Shown here: positions 42,623-51,819 of the stretch, piece after piece
Layout of the letters: each line of letters starts with the position of its first letter
Position numbering within the stretch: position 1 is the first letter of the stretch
Assembly (NCBI RefSeq): GCF_963677565.1
Contig: NZ_OY781981.1
Coordinates: 806,001 to 870,000 of the forward strand
Reading direction: 5' to 3'
DNA from: an uncultured Draconibacterium sp.
GTDB lineage: Bacteria; Bacteroidota; Bacteroidia; Bacteroidales; Prolixibacteraceae
DNA: 64,000 bases
Position numbers and translations under genes: made by a program
Notes under the pieces: generated by a model
The model's database searches: none
The model's input: the letters and a program-made list of their open reading frames with translations, nothing else
Told to the model about the DNA's origin: nothing

Positions 42623-43309
42623 TTAGAATGTATACTTAACTGCAAGTGTTGGCTTCACAGCAAATTCGTCTCCAACAAAATTATTACTGAGTTCTATTTC
42701 AGTACCAAGCGAGAAGTTTTTACATGGATTGTACCACAATTGTGGTTCGGTTAAGAAACGGTAGTCAGTTCCCCAAAACATTTCTTCTTTCCAGAAATCT
42801 GCAAAACCGGTAAAAGTAAATTTGCCTTCTGCCATTTGCACGGTCCAAACAGCGGTTAACTGGAAAGCAGCATCTTCTTTATCTTTGATGTATTTGTAGT
42901 TGGCCTGCAAAGTCAGAATTTTTGAGAAATCAGCCGAGGCCCAAGTACGTTCCACACCTGCCAACCAGCAGTTTTCGATCGGAACCCACGGTGCATCTTC
43001 TGGAGCCAATTTCATTGTTCCACCGTTGTATTCAACACGTGGCATGAACTTCTGATTTTCATTCCATTTAAAAGCACGAGCAATTTCCCAGTAAGCTAAC
43101 GAGATTCCGTTGTCGATTCCTGTTCCATCAGCACCGTAATCCATGTCGATGAAAAAGAATGTAGATCCGTAAGCATCTGGACGGAACATTTCAACTGTTG
43201 ATGTCAGCATTTTTCGGCCTTCACCGAAATCGTAGTGTAACTGTACATTTTGGGCATTAACAGAAAACATAAATGCAACAAAAGCCATTGCAAGTAATAC
43301 TTTTTTCAT
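42623..43309 (-). CDS. DUF5020 (Tsx-like) outer-membrane channel
   Basis: A Sec signal (about residues 1-19, ending VNAQ) is followed by an all-beta protein of about 210 residues with alternating hydrophobic strands. It ends in the outer-membrane type terminal aromatic, TLAVKYTF. It resembles the DUF5020/Tsx-like family: the start QNVQLHYDFG, STFFFIDMDYG and YWEIARAFKW match the nucleoside-channel pattern. Pairing with a purine permease supports nucleoside or nucleobase passage, and this is the main basis for the role. No purine riboswitch was found; the predicted leader is only about 30 bases. Confidence 0.78.
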   Translation of the reverse strand: MKKVLLAMAFVAFMFSVNAQNVQLHYDFGEGRKMLTSTVEMFRPDAYGSTFFFIDMDYGADGTGIDNGISLAYWEIARAFKWNENQKFMPRVEYNGGTMKLAPEDAPWVPIENCWLAGVERTWASADFSKILTLQANYKYIKDKEDAAFQLTAVWTVQMAEGKFTFTGFADFWKEEMFWGTDYRFLTEPQLWYNPCKNFSLGTEIELSNNFVGDEFAVKPTLAVKYTF

Positions 43310-43346
43310 AGTCGTTAAATTAAAAGAATTTGATATTTAATGGCTG

Positions 43347-43381
43347 CAAAAGTAGTTATTCTTTCCAATCTGAGAAACAAA
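43347..43381 (-). promoter_or_regulatory. Probable promoter of the channel-permease operon
   Basis: On the minus strand TTTG (plus 43378-43381) is followed after 23 bases by TACTTTTG (43347-43354), a perfect -7 element. The RNA would start about 30 bases before the channel gene. Confidence 0.6.
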
Positions 43382-43420
43382 ATATTGTGCTAACCACCAG
43401 AGTTTTGAATGGTTATAAAT

Positions 43421-43448
43421 AAAAGAACCCCGGTCAGAATAACCGGGG
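43421..43448 (-). terminator. Terminator after the DUF2461 gene
   Basis: CCCCGGT (43428-43434) pairs with ACCGGGG (43442-43448). On the minus strand the stem is followed by a T-rich tail. It lies about 110 bases beyond the stop of the gene it would end. Confidence 0.7.
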
Positions 43449-43556
43449 CATTTCATTGAAATCGGGAAGATAAAAAATAAGGGTCTTATATTATAATATT
43501 CCTTCAGACGAAAAAAAGTAACCCCCTTTATCATTATTAAGAGCCAATAAAAATAA

Positions 43557-44252
43557 TTACTCTGCCAATGCTTCGTACAAAAATTGATTCACCGGATAGA
43601 GTCGTTCATATAAACTCACCATTTCTTTAATATAGTTCTCACTGCTAACCAGTTTCTCTTCCAACGGTTTTGAAAAAATGAACGATTTGTATTTTAGTAG
43701 CTCTATAAATTCATGATCTTTGGGAAATCCCTTTGGAGCCAGTTTCAGTTTATCCTCATACATTTCCGGGAATTCTTTTTTAAATGCAGGCTCATTTGTA
43801 ATTCTCAAAAATTCTTCAGCGTGGTGATCCAGGTAACCTCGTATTGTTTTTAGCACCGGTGCCGGTGGCATATAGATTCCTCCGGCAGCGAAACATCCTC
43901 CAGGTTCAATATGAAAATAGTAACCGGGATTCATACTTTTTCTGCCGCCTTTACATATAAAGCTTCCAAAATTGGTTTTGTAAGGCCGTTTATCTTTTGA
44001 AAAACGTACATCGCGAAAAATCCTAAAGACACAGTCTTTTGGCGATAATCCTCTCACTGCGGGATCAATCTCACCTATTTCGTTGATTAAAACATCGGTA
44101 AGAAAAAGCATTTTGTCCCTGCTTTCCTCGTACCATTTTCGGTTGTCGTTAAACCACTCGCGATTGTTGTTTTTTGCCAGTTGCTTTAAAAATCCAAGAA
44201 CTTTCTCCATACTAGAATATTTTGCACTATTTTTAGCTTTCAATGTAGACAA
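43557..44252 (-). CDS. DUF2461 family protein
   Basis: The protein has the DUF2461/TIGR02453 pattern: FLKQLAKNNNREWFNDNRKWYEE at the N-terminus, CVFRIFRDVRFSKDKRPYKTNFG in the middle, and PGYYFHIEPGGCFAAGGIYMP after it. The family is widespread and uncharacterised; its conserved Arg and Lys residues suggest binding of an acidic ligand. The frame is open from 44252, but an ATG at 44210 begins closer to the conserved FLKxL start. The longer form would lie only 12 bases from the ispD start on the other strand. The start therefore remains uncertain. Confidence 0.85.
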   Translation of the reverse strand: MSTLKAKNSAKYSSMEKVLGFLKQLAKNNNREWFNDNRKWYEESRDKMLFLTDVLINEIGEIDPAVRGLSPKDCVFRIFRDVRFSKDKRPYKTNFGSFICKGGRKSMNPGYYFHIEPGGCFAAGGIYMPPAPVLKTIRGYLDHHAEEFLRITNEPAFKKEFPEMYEDKLKLAPKGFPKDHEFIELLKYKSFIFSKPLEEKLVSSENYIKEMVSLYERLYPVNQFLYEALAE

Positions 44253-44264
44253 AAAACAGAACTG

Positions 44265-44936
44265 ATGCCAAAAATTTTTGCTTTAATTGTTGCGGGTGGC
44301 AGCGGAAACAGAATGGAATCTGCTGTTCCGAAACAGTTTCTCGAAATCAAAGGAAAGCCCATTTTAATTTACACTTTTGAAGCCTTTCGGCGTTTTGATC
44401 CAAATATTGAATTTGTGTTGGTTTTACCTAAAAACCAAATTGAACACTGGCATAAACTCTGCGAAAAACATACATTTAACACCAATTACAAACTTGCTTT
44501 TGGTGGCAAAAATCGCTTTCAATCCGTAAAAAACGGACTGGCGAAGATTGATGAAGAAGGCATTGTTTTTATCCACGACGGCGTTCGTCCGTTGGTTTCA
44601 AAAGAAACAATTCATCACTGTTTTACAGAAACCCAAAATTCGGGCAACGCTTTGCCTGTGGTTCCTCCTTCAGAGTCGGTTCGTTATTCCGACGATGTTG
44701 GTAATAAAGCAGTAGATAGAAACAACTATTTTTTAGTACAAACGCCGCAAACTTTTGATGTTCAATTAATAAAAGAGGCGTATCAAAAAGCTCAGCACGA
44801 AAATTTTACCGACGATGCTTCGGTTCTTGAAAATGCAGGGCACAAGATTCATCTTGTTGAAGGAAACCGCGAAAACATTAAAATTACCTGGCCACAAGAC
44901 CTTATAATTGCAAAATCCTTTCTTTTTCCACAATAG
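44265..44936 (+). CDS. ispD: 2-C-methyl-D-erythritol 4-phosphate cytidylyltransferase
   Basis: IspD transfers CMP to methylerythritol phosphate, the third step of the MEP isoprenoid pathway begun by Dxs. The 223-residue protein shows the nucleotide-binding VAGGSGNRM at residues 9-17, PKQFLEIKGKPILIYT, and the HDGVRPLVS motif with the metal-binding Asp. DRNNYFLVQTPQTFD and FTDDASVLE are also present, and GNRENIKITWPQDL at the end binds the methylerythritol. All landmarks of IspD are intact and the protein is of normal length. No ispF is fused or adjacent. Confidence 0.95.
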   Translation: MPKIFALIVAGGSGNRMESAVPKQFLEIKGKPILIYTFEAFRRFDPNIEFVLVLPKNQIEHWHKLCEKHTFNTNYKLAFGGKNRFQSVKNGLAKIDEEGIVFIHDGVRPLVSKETIHHCFTETQNSGNALPVVPPSESVRYSDDVGNKAVDRNNYFLVQTPQTFDVQLIKEAYQKAQHENFTDDASVLENAGHKIHLVEGNRENIKITWPQDLIIAKSFLFPQ

Positions 44937-45062
44937 AATAGTCGCCATTAATTGGTAAATATTCGCCATTTACCGATTTTCCCCAAGGAAACTTTTCGAA
45001 ACCAAATAGTTTTACATTTGCTTAATTTATACATAAAAGTGCTCAAATTTAGGAATATTGTA

Positions 45063-45082
45063 AGTTTAACTTTAAGTAAACT
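45063..45082. promoter_or_regulatory. Candidate TetR operator (palindrome)
   Basis: AGTTTA (45063-45068) and TAAACT (45077-45082) form an inverted repeat around an 8-base centre, 48 bases before the TetR start. Its position suits autorepression of the efflux operon. The assignment is based on symmetry and context only. Confidence 0.4.
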
Positions 45083-45117
45083 TTTAACAAACACAAAGTT
45101 TCCTAACAAAAAAAGAA

Positions 45118-45125
45118 TACTTTTG
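45118..45125 (+). promoter_or_regulatory. -7 element of the efflux operon promoter
   Basis: TACTTTTG matches TAnnTTTG perfectly. It ends only 4 bases before the GTG start of the TetR gene, so RNA from it would begin at or next to the start codon. Confidence 0.45.
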
Positions 45126-45129
45126 CCAC

Positions 45130-45756
45130 GTGGAAGAAAAGAAAAAATATATCATTGAAAACGTAGGACGGCTTTATTTCAAACACGGAATACGTGCCAT
45201 AACAATGGATGATGTGGCTGCCGAATTTGGCATTTCTAAAAAAACACTGTACCAGTACTTCTCCGATAAAAAGGATCTGGTTACTCAGGTTATCGAATTC
45301 TTTATGGAGGAAAGCGGCGAAACATTCAAACAGCTCGATGATAAAAATGCCATCGACAGTATGCTTTTAATTCGCAAACATGTGGCATTCATTTATAAAT
45401 TCTATAACAACGGAATTGAAAAGGATTTAAAAAAATATTACCCCGAACTCTATAAAAGAATTAACGAAGTTAAACGTGAACGAATATTTACCAATACCAT
45501 CGACAATCTTAAAATGGGAATGGCCCAAGGCCTGTACCGTACCGATCTCGACCCATATTTTATCGCCAAACTTCAGGTGGGCCGAATGTTATTTACCATG
45601 AATCCCGACTATGGAATTTTTGAAGAATACGAAGTAAATTCGCTCGCATTTTTCGACAGCGTAATGAATTACCATATGAATGCCATTTGTAACGAAAAAG
45701 GAATAAAATATTATAAAAAACAGCTAAACAAAGTTCAGTATGAAGAAACAAATTAA
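45130..45756 (+). CDS. TetR/AcrR-family transcriptional regulator of the efflux operon
   Basis: The 208-residue protein has the TetR helix-turn-helix near residues 18-45 (AITMDDVAAEFGISKKTLYQYFSDKKDL), preceded by a short helix starting LYFKHG. The C-terminal two-thirds form the ligand-binding and dimer region. It leads a four-gene set (TolC, adaptor, RND pump) and overlaps the TolC-like gene by 17 bases, so it most likely represses its own operon until a pump substrate binds. The start is a GTG at 45130. No other in-frame start precedes the DNA-binding domain. The inducer is unknown. Confidence 0.9.
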   Translation: MEEKKKYIIENVGRLYFKHGIRAITMDDVAAEFGISKKTLYQYFSDKKDLVTQVIEFFMEESGETFKQLDDKNAIDSMLLIRKHVAFIYKFYNNGIEKDLKKYYPELYKRINEVKRERIFTNTIDNLKMGMAQGLYRTDLDPYFIAKLQVGRMLFTMNPDYGIFEEYEVNSLAFFDSVMNYHMNAICNEKGIKYYKKQLNKVQYEETN

Positions 45757-47083
45757 TCAACTACTCTTGTTTTTTGTTTTGTCGGTTGTGGGGCTGTCGC
45801 TGAAAGCTCAGGAGGAAGAAAACACAAGTTTTTCGCTCGATCAGGCCACAGAATATGCCATGCAAAACTCATATGTTTTGTTCAACACGAAACAAGACAT
45901 AACGATTGCCCAAAAACAAGTTTGGGAAACAATCACTACCGGATTACCGCAAGTATCGGGAACAGCTAATTACAGTTGGTTTCTGAATCTACCGGTTTCA
46001 CTTATTCCCGGAGAATTTTTTGGCGGAGAACCGGGCACATATATTCCGGTAAAATTTGGTCAGGATTACAGCGCCGATTTCGGATTCAGCGTGTCACAGC
46101 AAATTTTCGACGGATCGTGGATTGTTGGGGTGAGCTCGGCGGAACTCTACTTAAACCTTGCAAAACAAGCAAATGAGAAAACCGAGATTGATATTCGCGA
46201 TGCAATAGCCCAGGCCTATTATATGGTGCTAATTAGCGAACGTTACAAACAAGTTATGCTCGAAAGCCTTGAAAACAGCACACGTTTATACGAAGAAACC
46301 AAGGTTTATTACGAAAATGGTTTCCGCGAGCAGCAGGATGTAGATCAACTTCGGATACTACAGAAAAATGCCGAAAATGAAGTATTACGTTCTGACAGAG
46401 AATTGACAGTAGCAAAAACGGTGTTGAAATATACCATGGGTTACGACCTTAACCAGGAACTAACCCTGACAGACGACCTTGAGGTATTTGTTTTGCCTTT
46501 GGTTGAAGAGCAAAATACCATAAGACTTGATTTGATAAACCATATTGATTACAGGCTGGCTCAATCGAACTTTGAAGTTTCGGAGAAATTATACAAACTT
46601 GAAAAAGTGGCTTACCTGCCCCGACTCAGCAGTTTTTACAGCTATACCAGAACTTCGTTTGCCAATGAGGCCAATCTGTTTAAAGAAGAATGGTTTCCTT
46701 CTTCACTAATTGGTTTTCAGGCTACTATCCCAATATTTAATTCGGGAAATAAACAAGCAAAAGTGCAGATGGCGCGCCTGGAACTAGAAAAAGCTGAAAA
46801 TGATAAACGCTATACCGAAATCACACTTCAGAAAGACTATTTAACCGCTTCGGCCCAAATGGAAACTGCAAAAGAACAGTTTCTGAATACACGCGAAAAC
46901 CGCGATTTAGCCAAAAGCATTTTAGATAAAACACAAATTAAATTCAATAACGGAATGGTTAGCAGTGCCGAACTATCGCAGCAGGAAACCCAGTACATTA
47001 GTACCTGGCAGCAGCTGGTTTCCTCAACAATGTCGTTGCTGCAAGCCGATATAAACCTGAAAAAAGCTGCCGGAGCTTTATAA
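45740..47083 (+). CDS. TolC-family outer-membrane efflux protein
   Basis: After a Sec signal (about residues 1-23, ending LKAQ), the 447-residue protein has the two repeated outer-membrane-efflux halves. Each contains helical barrel segments (for example FSLDQATEYAMQNSY near the start and QLVSSTMSLLQADINLKKAAGAL at the end) and an aromatic barrel region. It forms the exit duct of a tripartite pump with the next two genes. It is a soluble-secreted form without a lipobox, unlike OprM-type proteins. Its start lies inside the TetR gene's last codons, ensuring co-expression. Confidence 0.92.
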   Translation: MKKQINQLLLFFVLSVVGLSLKAQEEENTSFSLDQATEYAMQNSYVLFNTKQDITIAQKQVWETITTGLPQVSGTANYSWFLNLPVSLIPGEFFGGEPGTYIPVKFGQDYSADFGFSVSQQIFDGSWIVGVSSAELYLNLAKQANEKTEIDIRDAIAQAYYMVLISERYKQVMLESLENSTRLYEETKVYYENGFREQQDVDQLRILQKNAENEVLRSDRELTVAKTVLKYTMGYDLNQELTLTDDLEVFVLPLVEEQNTIRLDLINHIDYRLAQSNFEVSEKLYKLEKVAYLPRLSSFYSYTRTSFANEANLFKEEWFPSSLIGFQATIPIFNSGNKQAKVQMARLELEKAENDKRYTEITLQKDYLTASAQMETAKEQFLNTRENRDLAKSILDKTQIKFNNGMVSSAELSQQETQYISTWQQLVSSTMSLLQADINLKKAAGAL

Positions 47084-47108
47084 CGTAAAAAAGAAAAAAA
47101 AACATACC

Positions 47109-48230
47109 ATGAAAAAGATTCTATTTATAGCAACAGCGGCACTAATTTTATCGGCCTGCGGAAATACAACCCCAACCGACGATGCTGCAAAAAGGAAACA
47201 ATTACAAGAACTAAAACAACAGGTTCATTCGCTGGAACAACAAATTCATGCGTTGGAGTCTGATTTGGCAGAGAACTTAACAGAAGAACTGATAAATGTA
47301 AAAACCACACTTCTTGAGAACCAAAAGTTTGAACATTATATTGAAGTAACCGGTACGGTAGAGGCTGAACAGGATGTTGATGTTAGTCCCGAGTCGGCAG
47401 GTGTTATCAAAGAGGTATTGGTTGTGGAAGGGCAAAAAGTAAGCAAAGGGCAGATTCTGGCCCGACTGAATACTGATTTGCTTGAAAGATCGGTTGAAGA
47501 ATTACAGGTTCAGTTGGATTTGGCAATTACTAATTTCGAACGTCAGAAAAATTTATGGGACCAAAACATTGGTTCTGAAATGCAATACCTGCAAGCTAAA
47601 AACAATAAGGAGAGCCTCGAAAAAAGAATACAAAGTTTGAACACACAAATTGAAATGGCTGAAGTGCAATCGCCTATCAACGGAGTTGTAGATATCATTT
47701 ACCAGAAAAAAGGAAATATCGGTAGTCCGCAAACGCCATTTGCCAAAGTCATTAATACAAGCAATATTAAAATTTACGGCGATATTTCAGAGTCGTACAT
47801 TACAAAAGTTAAAAAAGGCGACGATGTTGAAATTCGTTTCCCGGCCTTAAACAAAACCGTTGATGCAAAAATCAACCAAATTGGTAATACCATCGATCCA
47901 AACAACCGAACTTTTCGTGTGCGTATTAACCTGAACAACGACTCGAACCTGATTAAACCGAACCTTATATCGGTAATTTCGCTGCGCGATTATGTAAACG
48001 AATCGGCTATTGTGGTACCATCGCTTTTTATAAAAGAAGATTTTAAAGGCCACTACACATACATTTCTGAAAAGACCGACGGAAAAGATGTAGCCAAAAA
48101 GGTTTATGTTACACCGGGTGTAACCAATAATAACATGACCGAGATAACTGATGGCCTTACTGCCGGTATGCAGGTAATTTCAGAAGGATATAACCAGGTT
48201 GTTAACGGCACAGCGGTTAAAATCAATTAA
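47109..48230 (+). CDS. RND efflux periplasmic adaptor (HlyD/MFP family) lipoprotein
   Basis: The lipoprotein signal ends in LILSAC (Cys17). A predicted coiled coil (about residues 28-60, RKQLQELKQQVHSLEQQIHALESDL) comes before the adaptor core, which is unusual because most adaptors start the core soon after the lipid. The core has a lipoyl half (VSPESAGVIKEVLVVEGQKVSKGQILARL), an alpha-hairpin, the second lipoyl half (AEVQSPINGVVDIIYQKKGNIG) and the beta-barrel and membrane-proximal domains. It bridges the TolC-like protein and the RND pump. It starts 25 bases after the TolC-like gene. Confidence 0.92.
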   Translation: MKKILFIATAALILSACGNTTPTDDAAKRKQLQELKQQVHSLEQQIHALESDLAENLTEELINVKTTLLENQKFEHYIEVTGTVEAEQDVDVSPESAGVIKEVLVVEGQKVSKGQILARLNTDLLERSVEELQVQLDLAITNFERQKNLWDQNIGSEMQYLQAKNNKESLEKRIQSLNTQIEMAEVQSPINGVVDIIYQKKGNIGSPQTPFAKVINTSNIKIYGDISESYITKVKKGDDVEIRFPALNKTVDAKINQIGNTIDPNNRTFRVRINLNNDSNLIKPNLISVISLRDYVNESAIVVPSLFIKEDFKGHYTYISEKTDGKDVAKKVYVTPGVTNNNMTEITDGLTAGMQVISEGYNQVVNGTAVKIN

Positions 48231-48253
48231 ACACCTACCTAAAATTCTTCAAA

Positions 48254-51200
48254 ATGGAGAAAGAAACAGAAAAGAAAAAAAACGATATAATCCGCAAGTT
48301 TAAACCAACTTATCTTGCACTAAAGAATAAAACCACTGTATACATATTTACAGCGCTACTGGTTTTGTTCGGAATATTCTCGTATCAGCAAATGCCCCGC
48401 GAGGCCATGCCCGAAATTGTTGTTCCGTATATTTTTATACAAACACTGTATCCGGGTAACTCTCCGGTTGATATCGAGAACCTGTGTACACGACCCATTG
48501 AAAAAGAACTGAAAGGGATGAAAGGCGTGAAAGAAGTAACGTCGGCATCGTACCAGGATGTAAGTACCATTATTGTTGAATTCAACACAAATGTTACGAT
48601 TAAACAAGCTCTTCAGGATACAAAAGACCGTGTTGATCAGGCCAAATCAGAACTTCCCAGCGACTTGCCCAGCGACCCGTATGTAACCGATTTTGATCTC
48701 TCGGAATACCCGATTATGAACGTTAATGTTTCGGGAGAATACAACATGCGCGACCTGAAAAAGTATGCTGAAATAATGCAGGACGAGTTTGAAGGTTACA
48801 GAGAAATTTCGGAAGCCAACATTCGCGGTATTGAAGAACGTGAGATCCAAATCAATATTGATCCATATAAACTCGATGCGGTAGGACTTACATTTGAAGA
48901 TGTTGCTTTTGCCATTCAGCTTGAAAATATAAGTATGGGGGCCGGTCAGTTTACTGCCGATCAAACCCGAAGAACCATTCGTACCGACGCGAATTATACA
49001 AGCATAGACCAAATTGCGAATACTATTATTAAAGTGAATAGTGGCAAACCGGTTTACATTCGCGACATTGCAACCGTTGTTGACGGCTACAAAGAACAGG
49101 CAACCATTGCCCGCCTTAACGATCAGCCGGTAATTACCCTGTCGGTTACCAAAAAATCGGGTGAAAACATACTTGCTGCTTCTGAAAATGTTATCAATGG
49201 AATTGACCAGCTGAAAGCACGCGGTATGATTCCGAAAGATCTTGATGTGGTGGTTACCGACGATATGACTCACTACATTGAAGATACCATATCGAACCTC
49301 GAAAACAGTATTATTCTGGGTATGATCCTGGTAACATTTGTATTATTCCTGTTCCTGGGTTTCCGTAACGCACTTTTTGCAGGTCTGGCTATTCCACTGT
49401 CGATGTTCCTGTCGTTTGTTATTCTGCGGCAAAGCGGAATTACATTAAACTCCATGGTACTTTACGGATTAATACTCGCTCTCGGTATGTTGGTTGACAA
49501 TGCCATCGTTGTTGTTGAGAATGTTTACCGCCTGCTCAGTGAAGGAAAGTCGTTATTAAGAGCTACAAAACAAGGAGTTAGCGAAATTGCTTTCCCAATT
49601 ATCTCCTCAACATTAACAACGCTTGCTGCATTCTTCCCGCTGTTGGCATGGGAAGGTATTATTGGCGAGTTTATGAAAATACTTCCTCAAACGCTGATCG
49701 TGGTCCTGGCCTCGTCGCTTTTTGTAGCGCTTATAATTAACCCGGCGTTTATCTCTTCGTTTATGCGGGTTGAAGACATTAATAAAAAAGCAAATGCAAA
49801 AAAGATTTTAAAGTATGCGGTCATATTTATAGGAGTTTCAGCTTTATTTTATGCTGCTAAAATTTACCTGTTGGCAAACCTGCTGGCAACCATTGCATTG
49901 CTAATGGTGTCGAACCTGTTTGTTTTACGCCCGGTTGCACGCTGGTTTCAGACTAAGTTTTTGGTTTGGCTCGAGCATATTTATACCAAACAATTGCGCC
50001 ATGCATTATCAGGTCCATGGCCATATATATACTTCGGCGGAACATTCCTTTTGCTCTTGTTTTCGCTGGGATTTTATTTTGGAAGTAATCCTAAAATGGT
50101 GTTTTTTCCCGATACCGATCCAACAACGGTATACGTAACAATGGAGCTGCCGCTGGGAACTTCAATCGAAAAAACCGATGAAGTATCTCGCGAGGTTGAA
50201 AACATTATAAAAGAGACCATTAAACCGGTTAATCACATTGTAAAATCGGTAACTACAAATGTTGGAGTAGGAATGAGTGGCGGAATGTTTGCCAGTAATG
50301 AGGAAAGCCCGAACAAATCGCTCACTTCTGTTTCGTTTGTTGAATACAAATTACGCGATGGAATTAACACCTCGATTGTAATGCAGGATATTGCCAAAAA
50401 CCTTGATGGTTTTGTAGGTGCAAAAATATTTGTTGACAAAGACGACCAGGGGCCGCCAACAGGAGCTCCGGTTAACATTGATGTATCGGGTGATGAATTT
50501 GACCAGCTGATTCAGATTACCGACGATTTTATGCGAATGATTGAAGAAGACAACATTCCGGGAATCAACGAGCTACAACTAAACATTAATACCAACCAAC
50601 CCGAAATGCTTATCGAGGTTGATCGCGAACAGGCTCGTTTGTACGAATTGTCTACTCAGCAAATTGCAATGGCATTCCGTAGTTCTATTTATGGATACGA
50701 AGCCAGCCAGTTTAAAGATGGTGAGGATGAATACGATATTTTTGTAAGGCTTGATGAAAAATACCGAAACGATGTATCAACACTGATGAACCAGAAGATT
50801 CCGGTTAACGGAAGCAAAATTCCAATTTCATCGGTAGCATCGTTTAAATATCAAACTTCGTACGATAAAATAAGCCGCATCGATAATAAACGTGTGATTA
50901 CCATCTCTTCTGAAATTGTTGAAGGGTCAAATGCAAATGAGATCAATAACCGGATTGCTCAGATTCTTGAAGACTATGAAATGCCGGAAGGTTACACCTA
51001 CGAATTTACAGGCGAGCAGCAGGAACAAGCCGAAAGTATGGAATTCCTGATATATGCACTTATTATTGCCATTGCCATGATCATGATTATTATGGTTACG
51101 CAGTTTAACTCGTTTATACGGCCGGCCATTATTATTGCCACAGTTATTTTCAGTACAATTGGTGTTTTCCTTGGTTTGGGAATCTTTAAAATGGAATTTG

Positions 51201-51697
51201 TAGTGATTATGACCGGAATCGGTATTATATCGCTGGCCGGAATTGTGGTAAACAACGGTATTGTGTTAATCGACTACATCGACCTTACTCGATTGCGCAA
51301 ACGCAAAGAACTGGGTTATTCTGAAAAAGCATTTTTACCAAAACAGGTTCAGATTGATGCGCTTGTTGAGGCCGGGAAAACCCGTTTACGCCCGGTATTG
51401 CTTACAGCTATTACAACCGTGTTAGGCCTGTTACCTCTGGCTATTGGATTAAACTTCAACTTCTTTACGTTGTACTCGCGTTTTGATCCGCAAATAACAA
51501 TTGGTGGAGAAAGTGTAGCGTTCTGGGGGCCAATGTCGTGGACCGTTATTTTCGGGCTTACCTTTGCAACGGTATTAACCCTGATTATATCGCCGGTGAT
51601 GTACATGATCACTATCAGGATAAACTATACACTGAAAAAATGGACCGGTAATTTACCGGCCGACAATATTCCGGTTAAACCGGAAGTTTCGGAATAA
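48254..51697 (+). CDS. RND-family efflux pump, inner-membrane subunit
   Basis: The 1147-residue protein has the RND layout: membrane helix 1, a large porter loop (about residues 50-340), helices 2-6, a second porter loop and helices 8-12. Motifs include YPGNSPVDIE near the start, LDVVVTDD at the end of the first porter loop, and LALGMLVDNAIVVVENVYR on helix 4. There Asp415-Asn416 replaces the Asp-Asp pair of AcrB. A region near residues 495-560 inserts extra hydrophobic segments. It is about 100 residues longer than AcrB. Similar forms exist in Bacteroidota; the exported substrates are unknown. Confidence 0.94.
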   Translation: MEKETEKKKNDIIRKFKPTYLALKNKTTVYIFTALLVLFGIFSYQQMPREAMPEIVVPYIFIQTLYPGNSPVDIENLCTRPIEKELKGMKGVKEVTSASYQDVSTIIVEFNTNVTIKQALQDTKDRVDQAKSELPSDLPSDPYVTDFDLSEYPIMNVNVSGEYNMRDLKKYAEIMQDEFEGYREISEANIRGIEEREIQINIDPYKLDAVGLTFEDVAFAIQLENISMGAGQFTADQTRRTIRTDANYTSIDQIANTIIKVNSGKPVYIRDIATVVDGYKEQATIARLNDQPVITLSVTKKSGENILAASENVINGIDQLKARGMIPKDLDVVVTDDMTHYIEDTISNLENSIILGMILVTFVLFLFLGFRNALFAGLAIPLSMFLSFVILRQSGITLNSMVLYGLILALGMLVDNAIVVVENVYRLLSEGKSLLRATKQGVSEIAFPIISSTLTTLAAFFPLLAWEGIIGEFMKILPQTLIVVLASSLFVALIINPAFISSFMRVEDINKKANAKKILKYAVIFIGVSALFYAAKIYLLANLLATIALLMVSNLFVLRPVARWFQTKFLVWLEHIYTKQLRHALSGPWPYIYFGGTFLLLLFSLGFYFGSNPKMVFFPDTDPTTVYVTMELPLGTSIEKTDEVSREVENIIKETIKPVNHIVKSVTTNVGVGMSGGMFASNEESPNKSLTSVSFVEYKLRDGINTSIVMQDIAKNLDGFVGAKIFVDKDDQGPPTGAPVNIDVSGDEFDQLIQITDDFMRMIEEDNIPGINELQLNINTNQPEMLIEVDREQARLYELSTQQIAMAFRSSIYGYEASQFKDGEDEYDIFVRLDEKYRNDVSTLMNQKIPVNGSKIPISSVASFKYQTSYDKISRIDNKRVITISSEIVEGSNANEINNRIAQILEDYEMPEGYTYEFTGEQQEQAESMEFLIYALIIAIAMIMIIMVTQFNSFIRPAIIIATVIFSTIGVFLGLGIFKMEFVVIMTGIGIISLAGIVVNNGIVLIDYIDLTRLRKRKELGYSEKAFLPKQVQIDALVEAGKTRLRPVLLTAITTVLGLLPLAIGLNFNFFTLYSRFDPQITIGGESVAFWGPMSWTVIFGLTFATVLTLIISPVMYMITIRINYTLKKWTGNLPADNIPVKPEVSE

Positions 51698-51714
51698 GAT
51701 TATTCTCAGAAAAG

Positions 51715-51749
51715 AAAACGGGTAGCCATTTTTAGGCTACCCGTTTTTT
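51715..51749 (+). terminator. Terminator of the efflux operon
   Basis: AAAACGGGTAGCC (51715-51727) pairs with GGCTACCCGTTTT (51735-51747), with a 7-base loop and a T-run. It lies 18 bases after the RND stop codon. Confidence 0.92.
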
Positions 51750-51819
51750 ATTGTTAGAATTGTTCTCGCAGATTATTCATATGGCATCATTAAACACCCC
51801 GCGTAAAAACATTTTTCGT

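Noticed and set aside
43310..43380. Purine riboswitch upstream of the channel-permease operon
   Set aside because: The leader predicted from the promoter is about 30 bases, too short for an aptamer, and no aptamer-like pairing was seen.
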